This document shows, piece after piece, positions 9,208-17,732 of a stretch of DNA of 64,000 nucleotides. This DNA comes from Rhodoferax koreense. GTDB taxonomy: Bacteria > Pseudomonadota > Gammaproteobacteria > Burkholderiales > Burkholderiaceae_C. The notes beneath the pieces are model-generated. The model worked only from the letters and a program-made list of their open reading frames with translations. It did no database searches and had not been told where the DNA came from. The position numbers and the translations under genes are program-made. Positions within the stretch are counted from its first letter, which is position 1. Each line of letters starts with the position of its first letter. The stretch covers positions 2,542,001-2,606,000 of the forward strand of contig NZ_CP019236.1 of NCBI RefSeq assembly GCF_001955695.1, written 5' to 3'.

Positions 9208-10170
9208 ATGACGACCTACATGCACTGGTTCATCCGTGCCCGGCTGAAAACACGTCAACTCCTGTTGCTGGTTGCTTTGGCCGAAGAGGGCAACATCCAC
9301 CGCGCGGCCCAGGTGCTCAACATGACGCAACCGGCCGCCTCCAAGCTGCTCAAGGACCTGGAAGATGTGCTCGAGGTGCCGCTGTTCGAGCGCCTGCCGC
9401 GCGGCATGCGGCCGACCTGGTACGGCGAGACCATGATCCGCCATGCGCGAGTGGCGCTGGGCGCGCTGAACCAGGCGCACGACGAACTGACGGCGCTCAA
9501 GGCCGGCAGCTTCGGCCAGGTGAACGTGGGCGCGATCACCTCGCCTGGCCTCGTGCTGCTGCCGTCGGCCGTGGCCATGGTCAAGCGTGAGCAGCCCAAC
9601 CTGCGGGTGTCGCTGGAAATCGAGACCAGTCCCGTGCTGCTGGAGCGCATGGAACAGGGCAAGCTCGACATCCTGGTGGCGCGGCTGTTCGCCGAGCACG
9701 ACAAATCGCAATTGCGTTACGAGGCGCTGACCGAGGAGCCGGTGTGTGCGCTGGTGCGGCCCGGCCATCCGATGCTGGGCATGTCGGGCCTGACGCTGCG
9801 CGACGTGGTCGGTGCGGGCTGGATCGTGCCGCCGTCGGGCAGCGTGCTGCGCCACCGTTTCGACCTGATGTTCCAGCAGGAGGGCCTGGCGCCGCCGATC
9901 GACACGGTCGAGACCTCGGCGCTGCTCTTCATCACCCGCATGCTGCAGCAGAGCGACATGATCGCGGTGCTGGCCAGCGACGTTGCGCGCTACTACGCGG
10001 CCCACGGCATCGTGGCGCTGCTGCCGCTGGAGATGCCGTGCCACATGGACGCGTTCGGCATCATCACGCGGACCGACCGGCTGCTCTCGCCCGCCGCCAA
10101 GGTGATGATGAAGGCGCTGAAGACGGCCAGCCTGTCGATCTACAACCGGCGGCTGGACACCGCGGACTGA
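9208..10170 (+). CDS. gbpR: LysR-type regulator, GbpR-like
   Basis: A 320-residue LysR-family regulator. The N-terminal winged helix-turn-helix covers residues 14-72 (RLKTRQLLLLVALAEEGN, then AAQVLNMTQPAASKLLKDLE), and a periplasmic-binding-like effector domain follows from about residue 95. The MTQPAASKLL recognition helix and overall sequence resemble GbpR, which in Agrobacterium controls chvE in response to sugars. It is transcribed away from the ALDH-ytfQ-chvE operon, the usual arrangement for a LysR protein and its target, and two GATATCAATC repeats lie between them. It is likely to activate transport and oxidation genes when sugar is present. Confidence 0.85.
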   Translation: MTTYMHWFIRARLKTRQLLLLVALAEEGNIHRAAQVLNMTQPAASKLLKDLEDVLEVPLFERLPRGMRPTWYGETMIRHARVALGALNQAHDELTALKAGSFGQVNVGAITSPGLVLLPSAVAMVKREQPNLRVSLEIETSPVLLERMEQGKLDILVARLFAEHDKSQLRYEALTEEPVCALVRPGHPMLGMSGLTLRDVVGAGWIVPPSGSVLRHRFDLMFQQEGLAPPIDTVETSALLFITRMLQQSDMIAVLASDVARYYAAHGIVALLPLEMPCHMDAFGIITRTDRLLSPAAKVMMKALKTASLSIYNRRLDTAD

Positions 10171-10192
10171 TGCGACCCTGGCAAGCCGCGCC

Positions 10193-10981
10193 TCACACCC
10201 AGCCGGCGTCCACCGTGAACTCCTGCGCCGTGCACATGGCGCCGTCGTCCGAGGCCAGGAACAGCACCATGCGCGCGATGTCCTCGGGCATCAGCTTGTC
10301 GGGCAGGCACTGGTTGCGCTGGAGGTCCTCCTCGCCCTTGGCATCCAGCCACAGCTTGACCTGGCGTTCCGTCATCACCCAGCCCGGCGACACGGTGTTG
10401 ATGCGGATGCGGTCCTGGCCGAGGCTCTTGGCCAAGCCGCGCGTGAGGCCGTTGACCGACGACTTCGCGATGGCGTAGCACGGGTAGCCCGAGCCCTTGC
10501 CCTGCCAGCCGGTGGAGCCGAGGTTGACCACGGCGCCGAAACCCAGGCGCTGCATGCCCGGCACCACCGACTGGATCGCGAACAGCGCCGGGCGCTCGTT
10601 GATCGCCATGCGTTCGTCATAGTAGGCCGGCGTGACCGATTCGAGCGTGTGGCGGTCGTCGCTGGCCACGTTGTTGACCAGCACCGCGAAGTCGCCGAGT
10701 TCGGCCGCCGCGTCGCGGATGGTGGCCTGCAGTGCGCCGATGTCGCGCACGTCGCAGGGGCGCCACCAGGGCTTGGGATGCCCGGCCTCGACGAGCTGCT
10801 GCGCGAGCCGGCGGCTGGCTTCCTCGGCGATGTCGATGAAAGCCACGCGCGACCCTTGCGCCGCGAAGGCCGAGACGATCGCCGCGCCGATGCCGCTGCC
10901 GCCGCCGGTGATGAACACCGTGCGGTCGCGCAGGCTGGGGTGGACGGAGTTCTGGGAAAGAGGGGGGCGGTTGGGGTTCAA
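10193..10981 (-). CDS. SDR-family oxidoreductase, probable aldose 1-dehydrogenase
   Basis: A 262-residue classical short-chain dehydrogenase/reductase. It has the cofactor loop TGGGSGIG (residues 25-32), FIDI with Asp49 favouring NAD over NADP, NNVAS near residue 102, Ser155 and the catalytic Tyr168-x3-Lys172 (YAIAK), then the SPGWVMTE segment. The TTG start has GGAGA seven bases upstream; no in-frame ATG fits. It diverges from the SMP-30 lactonase gene and lies beside a sugar regulator and transporter, so oxidation of an aldose at C1 to its lactone (xylose, arabinose or galactose) is the likely reaction. The exact sugar cannot be read from the sequence. Confidence 0.8.
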   Translation of the reverse strand: MNPNRPPLSQNSVHPSLRDRTVFITGGGSGIGAAIVSAFAAQGSRVAFIDIAEEASRRLAQQLVEAGHPKPWWRPCDVRDIGALQATIRDAAAELGDFAVLVNNVASDDRHTLESVTPAYYDERMAINERPALFAIQSVVPGMQRLGFGAVVNLGSTGWQGKGSGYPCYAIAKSSVNGLTRGLAKSLGQDRIRINTVSPGWVMTERQVKLWLDAKGEEDLQRNQCLPDKLMPEDIARMVLFLASDDGAMCTAQEFTVDAGWV

Positions 10982-11010
10982 GTTGGTCTCCGTTGAGATG
11001 GATGTATTGC

Positions 11011-11059
11011 AATATTAATATTAGTCAATAAGAAAATTTTGTATTTCTTATATCAATAT
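11011..11059. promoter_or_regulatory. AT-rich divergent promoter between SDR and SMP-30 genes
   Basis: The gap between the SDR and lactonase genes is strongly AT-rich in a GC-rich window. It holds a perfect palindrome, AATATTAATATT (11011-11022), an inverted pair AAGAAA/TTTCTT around 11030-11049, and ATATCAATAT (11050-11059). The last shares the ATATCAAT core with the two repeats upstream of gbpR. It probably contains both promoters and an operator for the same regulator. Confidence 0.55.
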
Positions 11060-11133
11060 GCCCTGATACGATGCGCCGAGTCAAGCGCCCGCGTGGCCAA
11101 GCCAGCGACCGTGGGGCCTTCCGGAGACATGCC

Positions 11134-12063
11134 ATGAACCATCCCGCCGCCGCGCCGCAGCGATTACCCGCACCCTGCATCCTCTGCGCGCCCGAGTGCC
11201 TCTGGCCCGCGAGCGCGACGCTGGGTGAGGGCGCTCTCTGGTCGGTACGCCGACAGGCGCTGTACTGGGTGGACATCCTCGAGAAGCGGCTGTACCGCTG
11301 GACCCCGGATGGCGCTCGCCAGCGCTGGGCCTTCGACGAGGAAATCTCGGCCGTGGCTGAGCGCGAGGCCGGGCCGGGCCTGCTCGTGACACTGCGGCGC
11401 GGCTTCGCGCTGTTCGATCCGGACTTGCCAGACGCTGCCCCGCGCTACCTGCACCAGCCCGAAGCCGACCAACCCGGCAACCGCTTCAACGATGGCAAGT
11501 GCGATGGGCAGGGCCGCTTCTGGGGCGGCACCATGGACTTTGCGTGCGAGGCGCCCAGCGGCGCGCTCTACCGCTACGATGCCGACGGCCGCTGCAGCCG
11601 CCACGAACACGGCATTGCCGTGACCAACGGGCCGACCTGGTCGGCCGACGGTGGCACCCTCTACCTCAACGACACCGTGGGCGGGCAGGTCCTGGCCTAC
11701 GATTTCGACGCGGCCAGCGGCACGCTGTCGAACAGGCGGCAGTGGCTGCGTCTGGCCGAGGGCGACGGCCTGCCCGACGGCATGACCACCGATGCCGCCG
11801 GCCGCATCTGGATCGCGCATTGGGGCGGCGCCTGCGTGAGCTGCCACGACCCGCTGAGCGCGGCCGAACTCTGCCGCGTGGCGCTGCCGACCCGCCACAT
11901 CACCAACTGCGCGTTTGGCGGCGCCGACCTGTGCACGCTGTTCATCACCAGCGCCGCCAGCGGCCTCACGCCGGCGCAGCGCGCGGCCGAGCCGTTGGCC
12001 GGCGGCTTGTTCGCCGTGCGCGTTGACAGCCCCGGCCTCGCCGCGTCGCGTTTCGCGGGCTGA
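11134..12063 (+). CDS. SMP-30/gluconolactonase family protein, sugar lactonase
   Basis: A 309-residue six-bladed beta-propeller of the SMP-30/regucalcin family. Metal-binding positions are visible: Glu in ATLGEGALW, Asn in the NRFNDGKCD block, Asn in VTNGPTWSADG and Asp in LPDGMTTDAAG. Family members hydrolyse aldonolactones (for example L-arabinolactone or xylonolactone) to the free acid. It diverges from the SDR dehydrogenase, giving two successive steps of an oxidative sugar pathway. The ATG at 11134 has CGGAGAC upstream; an in-frame ATG at 11071 would fall inside the promoter region and is less likely. Confidence 0.85.
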   Translation: MNHPAAAPQRLPAPCILCAPECLWPASATLGEGALWSVRRQALYWVDILEKRLYRWTPDGARQRWAFDEEISAVAEREAGPGLLVTLRRGFALFDPDLPDAAPRYLHQPEADQPGNRFNDGKCDGQGRFWGGTMDFACEAPSGALYRYDADGRCSRHEHGIAVTNGPTWSADGGTLYLNDTVGGQVLAYDFDAASGTLSNRRQWLRLAEGDGLPDGMTTDAAGRIWIAHWGGACVSCHDPLSAAELCRVALPTRHITNCAFGGADLCTLFITSAASGLTPAQRAAEPLAGGLFAVRVDSPGLAASRFAG

Positions 12064-12090
12064 AAAAATGGTGGGGCGCCCGCCGGGATG

Positions 12091-13158
12091 TCAGCAGGTG
12101 CTGAACCGGTGCACGGTGCTGCTCTCGAATACCTGGCCCGGGCGCAGCACCGTGGAAGGAAATTCGGGCCGGTTCGGGGAGTCCGGGAAATGCTGCGTTT
12201 CCAGGCACAGGCCATCGCCCTGGCGCACGGCCTGGCCCGAGCGGCCCACCAGCGTGCCGTCGAGGAAGTTGCCTGAATAGAACTGCACGCCGGGCTCGGT
12301 GGTGAATACCTCCATGACCCGGCCCGACGCGGCATGCGAAAGCCGTGCGGCCCGCGCCAGGCCGGCATCACCCGCCGTTCGGTCGAGCACCCAGTTGTGG
12401 TCGTAGCCGCGTGCGCGCACGAGTTGCTCGTGCGGCTCGCGGATGCGCTCGCCGATCCGCCTGGGCTGGCGAAAGTCGAAGGGCGTGCCCGCCACGTCGG
12501 CGATGCCGGTGGGGATCAGCGTCGCGTCCACCGGGGTGTAGCGGCCGGCGAAAAGCTGGAGCTCGTGGTCCAGGACCGATCCGCCGCCGGCGAGGTTGAA
12601 GTAGTCGTGGTGCGTGAGGTTGAGCACCGTGGGCCGGTCGGTCTCGGCGCGGTAGTCGATGCGCCAGCTCTGGTCCAACCCCAGGCTGTAGCGCACGGTG
12701 AGGCCGAGGCGGCCGGGATAGGCTTCCTCGCCGTCGGCGCTGGTGCGCGTGAGTTCCAGCCCGATGCGGCCATCGGCGTCGGCCTCGACGGGCGCGATGT
12801 CCCACCACTGGGCGCCGAAGCCGCGTGGGCCGCCGTGCAGTGCGTTGGGCCCGTCGTTCAACGGCAGCTGGAAGGTCTCGCCGTCGAGCTGGAAACGGCC
12901 GCCCGCGATGCGGTTGCCGTAGCGGCCGACGATGGTGCCGAAATGCGGGTTGCGCTCCAGGTAGTCGACTAGGCTGGGCAAGCCGAGCACCACGTTGCCG
13001 TTGCGGCCTTCGCGGTCCGGCACCTGCAGCTCGGTCACGATGCCGCCGTACTGCATGGCGCTCAGGCGCAAACCTCGGCCGTTGTCGAGCGTGTATTCGG
13101 AAACGACGCGGCCGCCCGGAAGGCGGCCGAATTCCTGGACTGTGATGCGAGGCGGCAT
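12091..13158 (-). CDS. galM: Aldose 1-epimerase (mutarotase)
   Basis: A 355-residue GalM-type mutarotase that interconverts alpha and beta anomers of aldoses. Conserved blocks are LNDGPNALHGGPRGFG, the catalytic His in LNLTHHDYFNLAG, RGYDHNWVLD, PGVQFYSGNFLDG and the catalytic Glu in LCLETQHFPDSPN. The ATG at 13158 is followed directly by the mature-like sequence MPPRITVQEFG, with no signal peptide, so it is cytoplasmic. It faces the lactonase gene, with 27 bp between the two ends. Anomer conversion would help the beta-specific sugar dehydrogenase encoded nearby, so it fits this locus. Confidence 0.92.
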   Translation of the reverse strand: MPPRITVQEFGRLPGGRVVSEYTLDNGRGLRLSAMQYGGIVTELQVPDREGRNGNVVLGLPSLVDYLERNPHFGTIVGRYGNRIAGGRFQLDGETFQLPLNDGPNALHGGPRGFGAQWWDIAPVEADADGRIGLELTRTSADGEEAYPGRLGLTVRYSLGLDQSWRIDYRAETDRPTVLNLTHHDYFNLAGGGSVLDHELQLFAGRYTPVDATLIPTGIADVAGTPFDFRQPRRIGERIREPHEQLVRARGYDHNWVLDRTAGDAGLARAARLSHAASGRVMEVFTTEPGVQFYSGNFLDGTLVGRSGQAVRQGDGLCLETQHFPDSPNRPEFPSTVLRPGQVFESSTVHRFSTC

Positions 13159-13231
13159 GGTCGGTCGGCGAGTGGATACCGCCGATTTTGCACGCCACCG
13201 GCCGCGTATGAGCCGATGTCGGAACGCAGAC

Positions 13232-13831
13232 TCAGAAACGGTAGCTGTAACGCAACTGGTAGAAGGTTTCGCCCGGGTTCGGGCCTTCCAGGCCGGCGTT
13301 GGAGACATGTTTCAGGTAGACGCCGAGCTCTTGGCGCCGATCGGCCCCGAAGCTGCGGCCGACGCCGAGGTGGTCGCTGAAATTCCAGCGCGAGCCGAAG
13401 GCCTGGTTGCCCCGATGGTAGGTGCCGTCCAAGTAGGACACACCGATACCGCCTTCGACGAACCACGGCGACTGGCCTGCGTCGGGGCGGTAGCGGAACA
13501 TCGGCACCAGTCCGACCTGGGTGAAGCGGGTTTCGTTGTTGGCGAAGGCGTCGGTTTTCCACTGGCTCAAATAGGCATCGACGGCCAGGGAGACGCTGCC
13601 GCCCCAGAACGTGGCCGGCGTGGGTATGCGCAGGCCGATCGTGCCGACGGTCGTGTCACGGCCATCGCTTTTCGCGCTCTGGCCCGCTTCCACGTAAACC
13701 GAAACCGATTGCGGTTCGGCACTGGCCGCGCCGCTGTAGCCCGCGGCCAACGCGGCCAGGGCCATCATGCCAATGCGGACGGTGGGTGCAAAGCCTCGCA
13801 TGGCGGGCCGCAAACGTGGCGATGGAGTCAT
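13232..13831 (-). CDS. pagL: Lipid A 3-O-deacylase, PagL-like outer-membrane protein
   Basis: A 199-residue outer-membrane beta-barrel. The signal peptide ends SGAASA before EPQ, and the protein ends in the aromatic RYSYRF typical of barrels inserted by BAM. The C-terminal block HVSNAGLEGPNPGE carries the PagL catalytic triad: His175, Ser177 and Glu188. PagL removes the 3-O acyl chain of lipid A and so modifies LPS signalling and permeability. The ATG at 13831 has AGGAAACAGGAAG upstream. A TGTTG-TGA-CAACA inverted repeat at 13856-13868 lies just upstream and could be an operator. It is a single gene, not obviously linked to the sugar locus. Confidence 0.85.
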   Translation of the reverse strand: MTPSPRLRPAMRGFAPTVRIGMMALAALAAGYSGAASAEPQSVSVYVEAGQSAKSDGRDTTVGTIGLRIPTPATFWGGSVSLAVDAYLSQWKTDAFANNETRFTQVGLVPMFRYRPDAGQSPWFVEGGIGVSYLDGTYHRGNQAFGSRWNFSDHLGVGRSFGADRRQELGVYLKHVSNAGLEGPNPGETFYQLRYSYRF

Positions 13832-14064
13832 CTTCCTGTTTCCTTGCTGGATGTGTGTTGTGACAACATGATTCTCGTCTTCATCGCATGACCTTGTCGG
13901 TCGCCGCTTTCCCGTTTTGTTGTAGGAGCCCGACCCGCCGGAACTCGGATGTGTCGGCGGCGCTATGTCAAAAGACATTCGAGCGAAGGCGGTCAATCGG
14001 TAAGATCGGTGTTCAACTAGTTTTGCTTTCCGGACTTTTCTTGCCAACGACGATTTCTTTGCCC

Positions 14065-14643
14065 GTGCCCTGCTTGACGACTCCTGAATCTGCAGGGGCG
14101 GTGGAGGAACTGCGAACGGCCACCCGCAGCCTGCACGATCGGCTCGACCGCGACCTTCCGCTGGCGCGTGAACACGCCGATCTGGCCGACTACGTGAGAC
14201 ACCTCATGGTGATGCGTGACTGGCAGTGCGCTTTGGTCCCGTGGCTGACGCGCACCGATTGCGACCTGTCGGGCCTGGCCTTGGCGCAGCAGGATATCGA
14301 CGACGGCCCAACCCTGTCCGCACCAGCGCTGGCGCCGATCGATACCACGCCGATGCGGCTCGCCGACGATGGCAGTGCGGCCTTCTGCTGGGGCGCGACA
14401 TATGTGCTGGAGGGTTCCCGGCTTGGCGGGTTGGTGCTCTACCGGCGGCTGCACTCCCGACTCGCACCGCATCCCCTGCGCTATCTGCGGCTGCGCGGAG
14501 AGACGGGACGACCCTGGCCCGAGACGCTCGCGCTCTTGCGCGGGCAACTGGTCTCCCCTGGCGAGCGCCGCTCTGCCTGTCGCGGTGCGGTGGCGGCGTT
14601 CGAGCTGCTGGTGCGGCGCTTCGAAGATGCGGGGTGCCTGTGA
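14065..14643 (+). CDS. bphO: Biliverdin-producing heme oxygenase
   Basis: A heme oxygenase of about 193 residues of the kind coupled to bacteriophytochromes. The proximal histidine lies in TRSLHDRLD, and the glycine-rich distal helix reads GATYVLEGSRLGG. It opens heme to biliverdin IXalpha, the chromophore of the phytochrome encoded next, whose ATG overlaps this stop as TGATG. The start is uncertain: the frame is open from an ATG at 13888, but the heme-oxygenase fold begins only near 14105, and the GTG at 14065 (or a TTG at 14059) fits the usual length. No convincing ribosome-binding site decides it. Confidence 0.82.
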   Translation: MPCLTTPESAGAVEELRTATRSLHDRLDRDLPLAREHADLADYVRHLMVMRDWQCALVPWLTRTDCDLSGLALAQQDIDDGPTLSAPALAPIDTTPMRLADDGSAAFCWGATYVLEGSRLGGLVLYRRLHSRLAPHPLRYLRLRGETGRPWPETLALLRGQLVSPGERRSACRGAVAAFELLVRRFEDAGCL

Positions 14644-16892
14644 TGGATGAACCCGTGAAGTCCCCCTCGGTGCCGTTCGACGCGGTGACTTTGGAAAACT
14701 GCGACCGCGAGCCGATCCACACACCGGCCCACATTCAACCGCACGGGGTGTTGTTTGCCTTCGATCATGCGGGCGTGCTCACGCATCGCAGCGACAACGC
14801 CGCGGCCATGCTGGGCGGCGGCGGCCTGCCTGCGCTCGGCGAGATGTTGTCGCATGCGCATTTCACCGAATTCGAAGGACTGCACGAATTGCTGCAGCGC
14901 ACGCGTGAGTCGGCGGCCGACGGCGACGTGATTCCGCATGCCACCGAGATCCACAGCGTGCACGGCGACTTCGATGTGGTGGCGCACCGCACGGAGAGCG
15001 GCCTGATCTGCGAATTCGAAAGCCGGCTGGGCTCCGAGCCGACCGCCCCCAGCTTCGCGTTCACCGCGCACCGTGCGATGGAAAAACTCAAGCGCCAGCA
15101 CAGCATCGAGGGGCTGTTGTCGACGGCGGTGGAGCAGGTGGCCAGCCTGACCGGTTTCGACCGGGTGATGGCCTACCGCTTCCGTCACGACGAAAGCGGC
15201 GATGTGGTGGCCGAAACGGTGCGACCCGGGCTCGATCTTTTCCTGGGCCGTCGGTATCCGGCCAGCGACATCCCGGCCCAGGCGCGCCGGCTGTATGTGA
15301 TCAACACGCTGCGGCTGATCGCCGACGTGGGCGCCAGTCCGGTGCCGGTCACTCGCGCTCGGCCGGATGCCCCTTCGGTGGACATGAGCCACGGCGTGCT
15401 GCGCAGCGTGTCGCCGGTCCACATCGAATACCTGGGCAACATGGGCGTGGCGGCGTCGATGAGCGTGTCCATCGTGATCGGCGGCCGCCTCTGGGGCATG
15501 CTCGCCTGTCACCACATGCAGCCGCGCCGCGTCTCCTACACGGTGCGCATGGCCTGTGACGTGCTGGCCCAGATCCTGGCCTCCAACCTGCAGGGCGCGC
15601 TGGCCAAGGAGCAGGCGGTGCTGACCGACCAGGCCGCGAGCCTGCGCTCGCGCGTGGTGGAACGTGTCCTGCACGCCGACGACCTGATCGAGGCGCTGTC
15701 GGGCGAGGCCGATGCCTTGTGCGCAGCGCTGAACGCGCCCGGCCTGCTGCTGGCGCAGGGCGGCAACGTCCAGGTGTTCGGTGGCGTCGCGCAACCCGTT
15801 GCGGCGGCCCTGGTGCAGTGGCTCAACGACAGCGGCGCCATACCGGGCCGGCTGCTGCACATGGATTCCCTCGCCGGCATGCCCGAGCCGCTGGCGCTGC
15901 AGATGGAGAACTGGACCGGGCTGCTCGCGCTGCCTTTCGGCGAGGAAGTACCGAGTTGGCTGGTGCTGCTGCGCAAGGAGCAGATCGAGACCATCCATTG
16001 GGGAGGCAAGCCCGAGAAGGAATACCGCATTGGTCCGCTGGGCCCGCGCCTCACACCGCGCGGCTCGTTCGAGCTGTGGCGCGAGACGGTGCGCGGCAAG
16101 GCCGTGCCCTGGAGCGCCACCGAAATCGATAGCGCGCAGAAGCTGCTGGACGAACTGATGCGCGCCGACGCGGCCCACATGGCGGAGCTGCGCCGCGCGC
16201 GAGCGCAACTCATGGCGATGCTCGGGCATGACCTGCGCGACCCGCTGCAATCGATCGCAGACACCGCGACGCTGCTCGGCGAGAGCGGTGACCGCCAGAT
16301 CAGCCGGCGTCTGCAGTCGTCGAGCAGCCGCATGCAGCGCTTGGTCACCCAGGTGCTCGACATGTCGCGCATGCACGGCGGGGTGGGCCTGAGCTTCAAC
16401 AAGCAGCCGGTCGATCTGGTGAAACTGCTCGAAGGCATGCTCGTTGAAAACCGCCGCAGCCATCCCGGCATGGAGATCCAGCCGATCATGCCCCGCAAGC
16501 TCATGGCGCTGGTCGACGGCGAACGCATCGGCCAGGTCGTCGCCAAGCTGCTGAGCAATGCCAGCCGCTATGGCGTGCCGGGCGAGCCAGTGCTGGTCGA
16601 GTTGCACGAACGCGGCGGCATGGTGGTGCTGGAAGTCAGCAACACCGGGCAGGCGCTGGACGAAACCCTCGCCGCCAACATGTTCCTGCCGTTCAAGCGC
16701 AAGTCGCCCGACGCACTGGACGCGCGCAAGGGCCTGGGCCTCGGGCTGTACATCGCGCACCAGGTGCTCGAAGGCCACGGCGGCACGCTGAGCTACAGCT
16801 ATGCCGAACCGTACGTGGTGTTCACGGCTGTTTTTCCGGCCGGCCTCAGCCCAGAAAATCCTTCAGGTCCGACACCCCCGAGATCTGCGTGA
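14643..16892 (+). CDS. bphP: Bacteriophytochrome sensor histidine kinase
   Basis: A 749-residue red/far-red light sensor. The N-terminal PAS-like domain carries the biliverdin-binding Cys20 in TLENCDREPIH. The GAF domain (about 140-310) has PASDIP (206-211) and His260, and the PHY domain (about 320-505) has the tongue motif PRGSFE. The kinase core follows: H-box GHDLRDPLQ with His529, N-box LLSNASRYG and G2 GLGLGLYIAHQVLEGHGG. All key light-sensing and kinase residues are present. It is translationally coupled to the heme oxygenase gene, which supplies chromophore. No response regulator lies nearby, so its partner must be encoded elsewhere. The 3' end overlaps the convergent HAD gene by 47 bp. 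Confidence 0.93.
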   Translation: MDEPVKSPSVPFDAVTLENCDREPIHTPAHIQPHGVLFAFDHAGVLTHRSDNAAAMLGGGGLPALGEMLSHAHFTEFEGLHELLQRTRESAADGDVIPHATEIHSVHGDFDVVAHRTESGLICEFESRLGSEPTAPSFAFTAHRAMEKLKRQHSIEGLLSTAVEQVASLTGFDRVMAYRFRHDESGDVVAETVRPGLDLFLGRRYPASDIPAQARRLYVINTLRLIADVGASPVPVTRARPDAPSVDMSHGVLRSVSPVHIEYLGNMGVAASMSVSIVIGGRLWGMLACHHMQPRRVSYTVRMACDVLAQILASNLQGALAKEQAVLTDQAASLRSRVVERVLHADDLIEALSGEADALCAALNAPGLLLAQGGNVQVFGGVAQPVAAALVQWLNDSGAIPGRLLHMDSLAGMPEPLALQMENWTGLLALPFGEEVPSWLVLLRKEQIETIHWGGKPEKEYRIGPLGPRLTPRGSFELWRETVRGKAVPWSATEIDSAQKLLDELMRADAAHMAELRRARAQLMAMLGHDLRDPLQSIADTATLLGESGDRQISRRLQSSSSRMQRLVTQVLDMSRMHGGVGLSFNKQPVDLVKLLEGMLVENRRSHPGMEIQPIMPRKLMALVDGERIGQVVAKLLSNASRYGVPGEPVLVELHERGGMVVLEVSNTGQALDETLAANMFLPFKRKSPDALDARKGLGLGLYIAHQVLEGHGGTLSYSYAEPYVVFTAVFPAGLSPENPSGPTPPRSA

Positions 16893-17478
16893 TCCTGCCC
16901 GCCAGCGCCGGCGGAATCGTCTCCGGGTGGCACAGCGAAAACACCTGCATCCCGGCGGCCAGCCCGGCCTGGATGCCGGGCACGCTGTCTTCCACCACCG
17001 CGCAGTGTTCCGGCGCCACGCCGAGTCCGGCCGCGGCCTGCAGGAACAGCTGCGGCTCGGGCTTGAAGTGGCCGACTTCGTAGGCGCAGTAGATCCGGCC
17101 CTCGAAGTACGGCAGCAGGCCGGTCAGGCCCAGGGTCAACTCGGTCTTGTCGCGCGGGCCGTTGGTGGCCACGCAAAAGGGCAGTTCGAGGCGCGCGATG
17201 AATTCGAGTGCGCCGGGCATGGGCTTGAGCTCACGGCGAAAGCGATGGGCCATGGCCTCGCGCGCGGTGGCGGTGAAGTCGTCGGGAAAAGGCCGGGCGG
17301 AATGCCGCGCGAGTTCGGCCACGTTGCGGGCCATGCTCTTGCCGCGGAAGTCGGTGGCGACGTCGTCCAGCGTGAGCGTCAGGCCGTAGGGCAGGGCATG
17401 GGCGTGCATGGCGGCGATGCCAATGTCCTCGCTGTCGACCAGGGTGCCGTCGCAATCGAAAATGAGCGCTGAAATCAA
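16846..17478 (-). CDS. HAD-IA family phosphatase, YieH-like
   Basis: A 210-residue haloacid-dehalogenase-type hydrolase with a cap between motifs I and II. Motif I is FDCDGTLVDSE with the nucleophile Asp8 and acid/base Asp10, motif II is CVATNGP, motif III is the Lys in GHFKPEP and motif IV is VVEDSVPGIQAG. It resembles YieH/beta-phosphoglucomutase-like sugar-phosphate phosphatases; the substrate is not readable. A TTG start at 17478 is proposed because GAGGA lies nine bases upstream and the fold starts at once. It is convergent with and overlaps the phytochrome gene end. Confidence 0.85.
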   Translation of the reverse strand: MISALIFDCDGTLVDSEDIGIAAMHAHALPYGLTLTLDDVATDFRGKSMARNVAELARHSARPFPDDFTATAREAMAHRFRRELKPMPGALEFIARLELPFCVATNGPRDKTELTLGLTGLLPYFEGRIYCAYEVGHFKPEPQLFLQAAAGLGVAPEHCAVVEDSVPGIQAGLAAGMQVFSLCHPETIPPALAGRITQISGVSDLKDFLG

Positions 17479-17732
17479 AGCAGGTTTCCTCGGATGGATG
17501 GGGTCGCCGCGGCGGCTTCGGTGGAGCGGAATCTGCCGGCTTGGCGCGCGACTTGCATGGTAACCAATCGCCAACCCTGGCGACCTTGGGGACGGGTCGC
17601 CGACTTTCTGCTCAATCGTTCAGAATGGGATCGAATCGAGCCAACTTATCGCGTTGGCGCCGTGTTGAATCGCGGTGTTTCCGCACCGCTTTCGCCCCGC
17701 GTTGTTTCCCGAGACTCCAGAAAGGACCCGAC

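Noticed and set aside
14481..16778. 765-codon open frame antisense to the phytochrome gene
   Set aside because: Composition is His/Gln/Arg-rich with no domain; the plus strand encodes a complete phytochrome.
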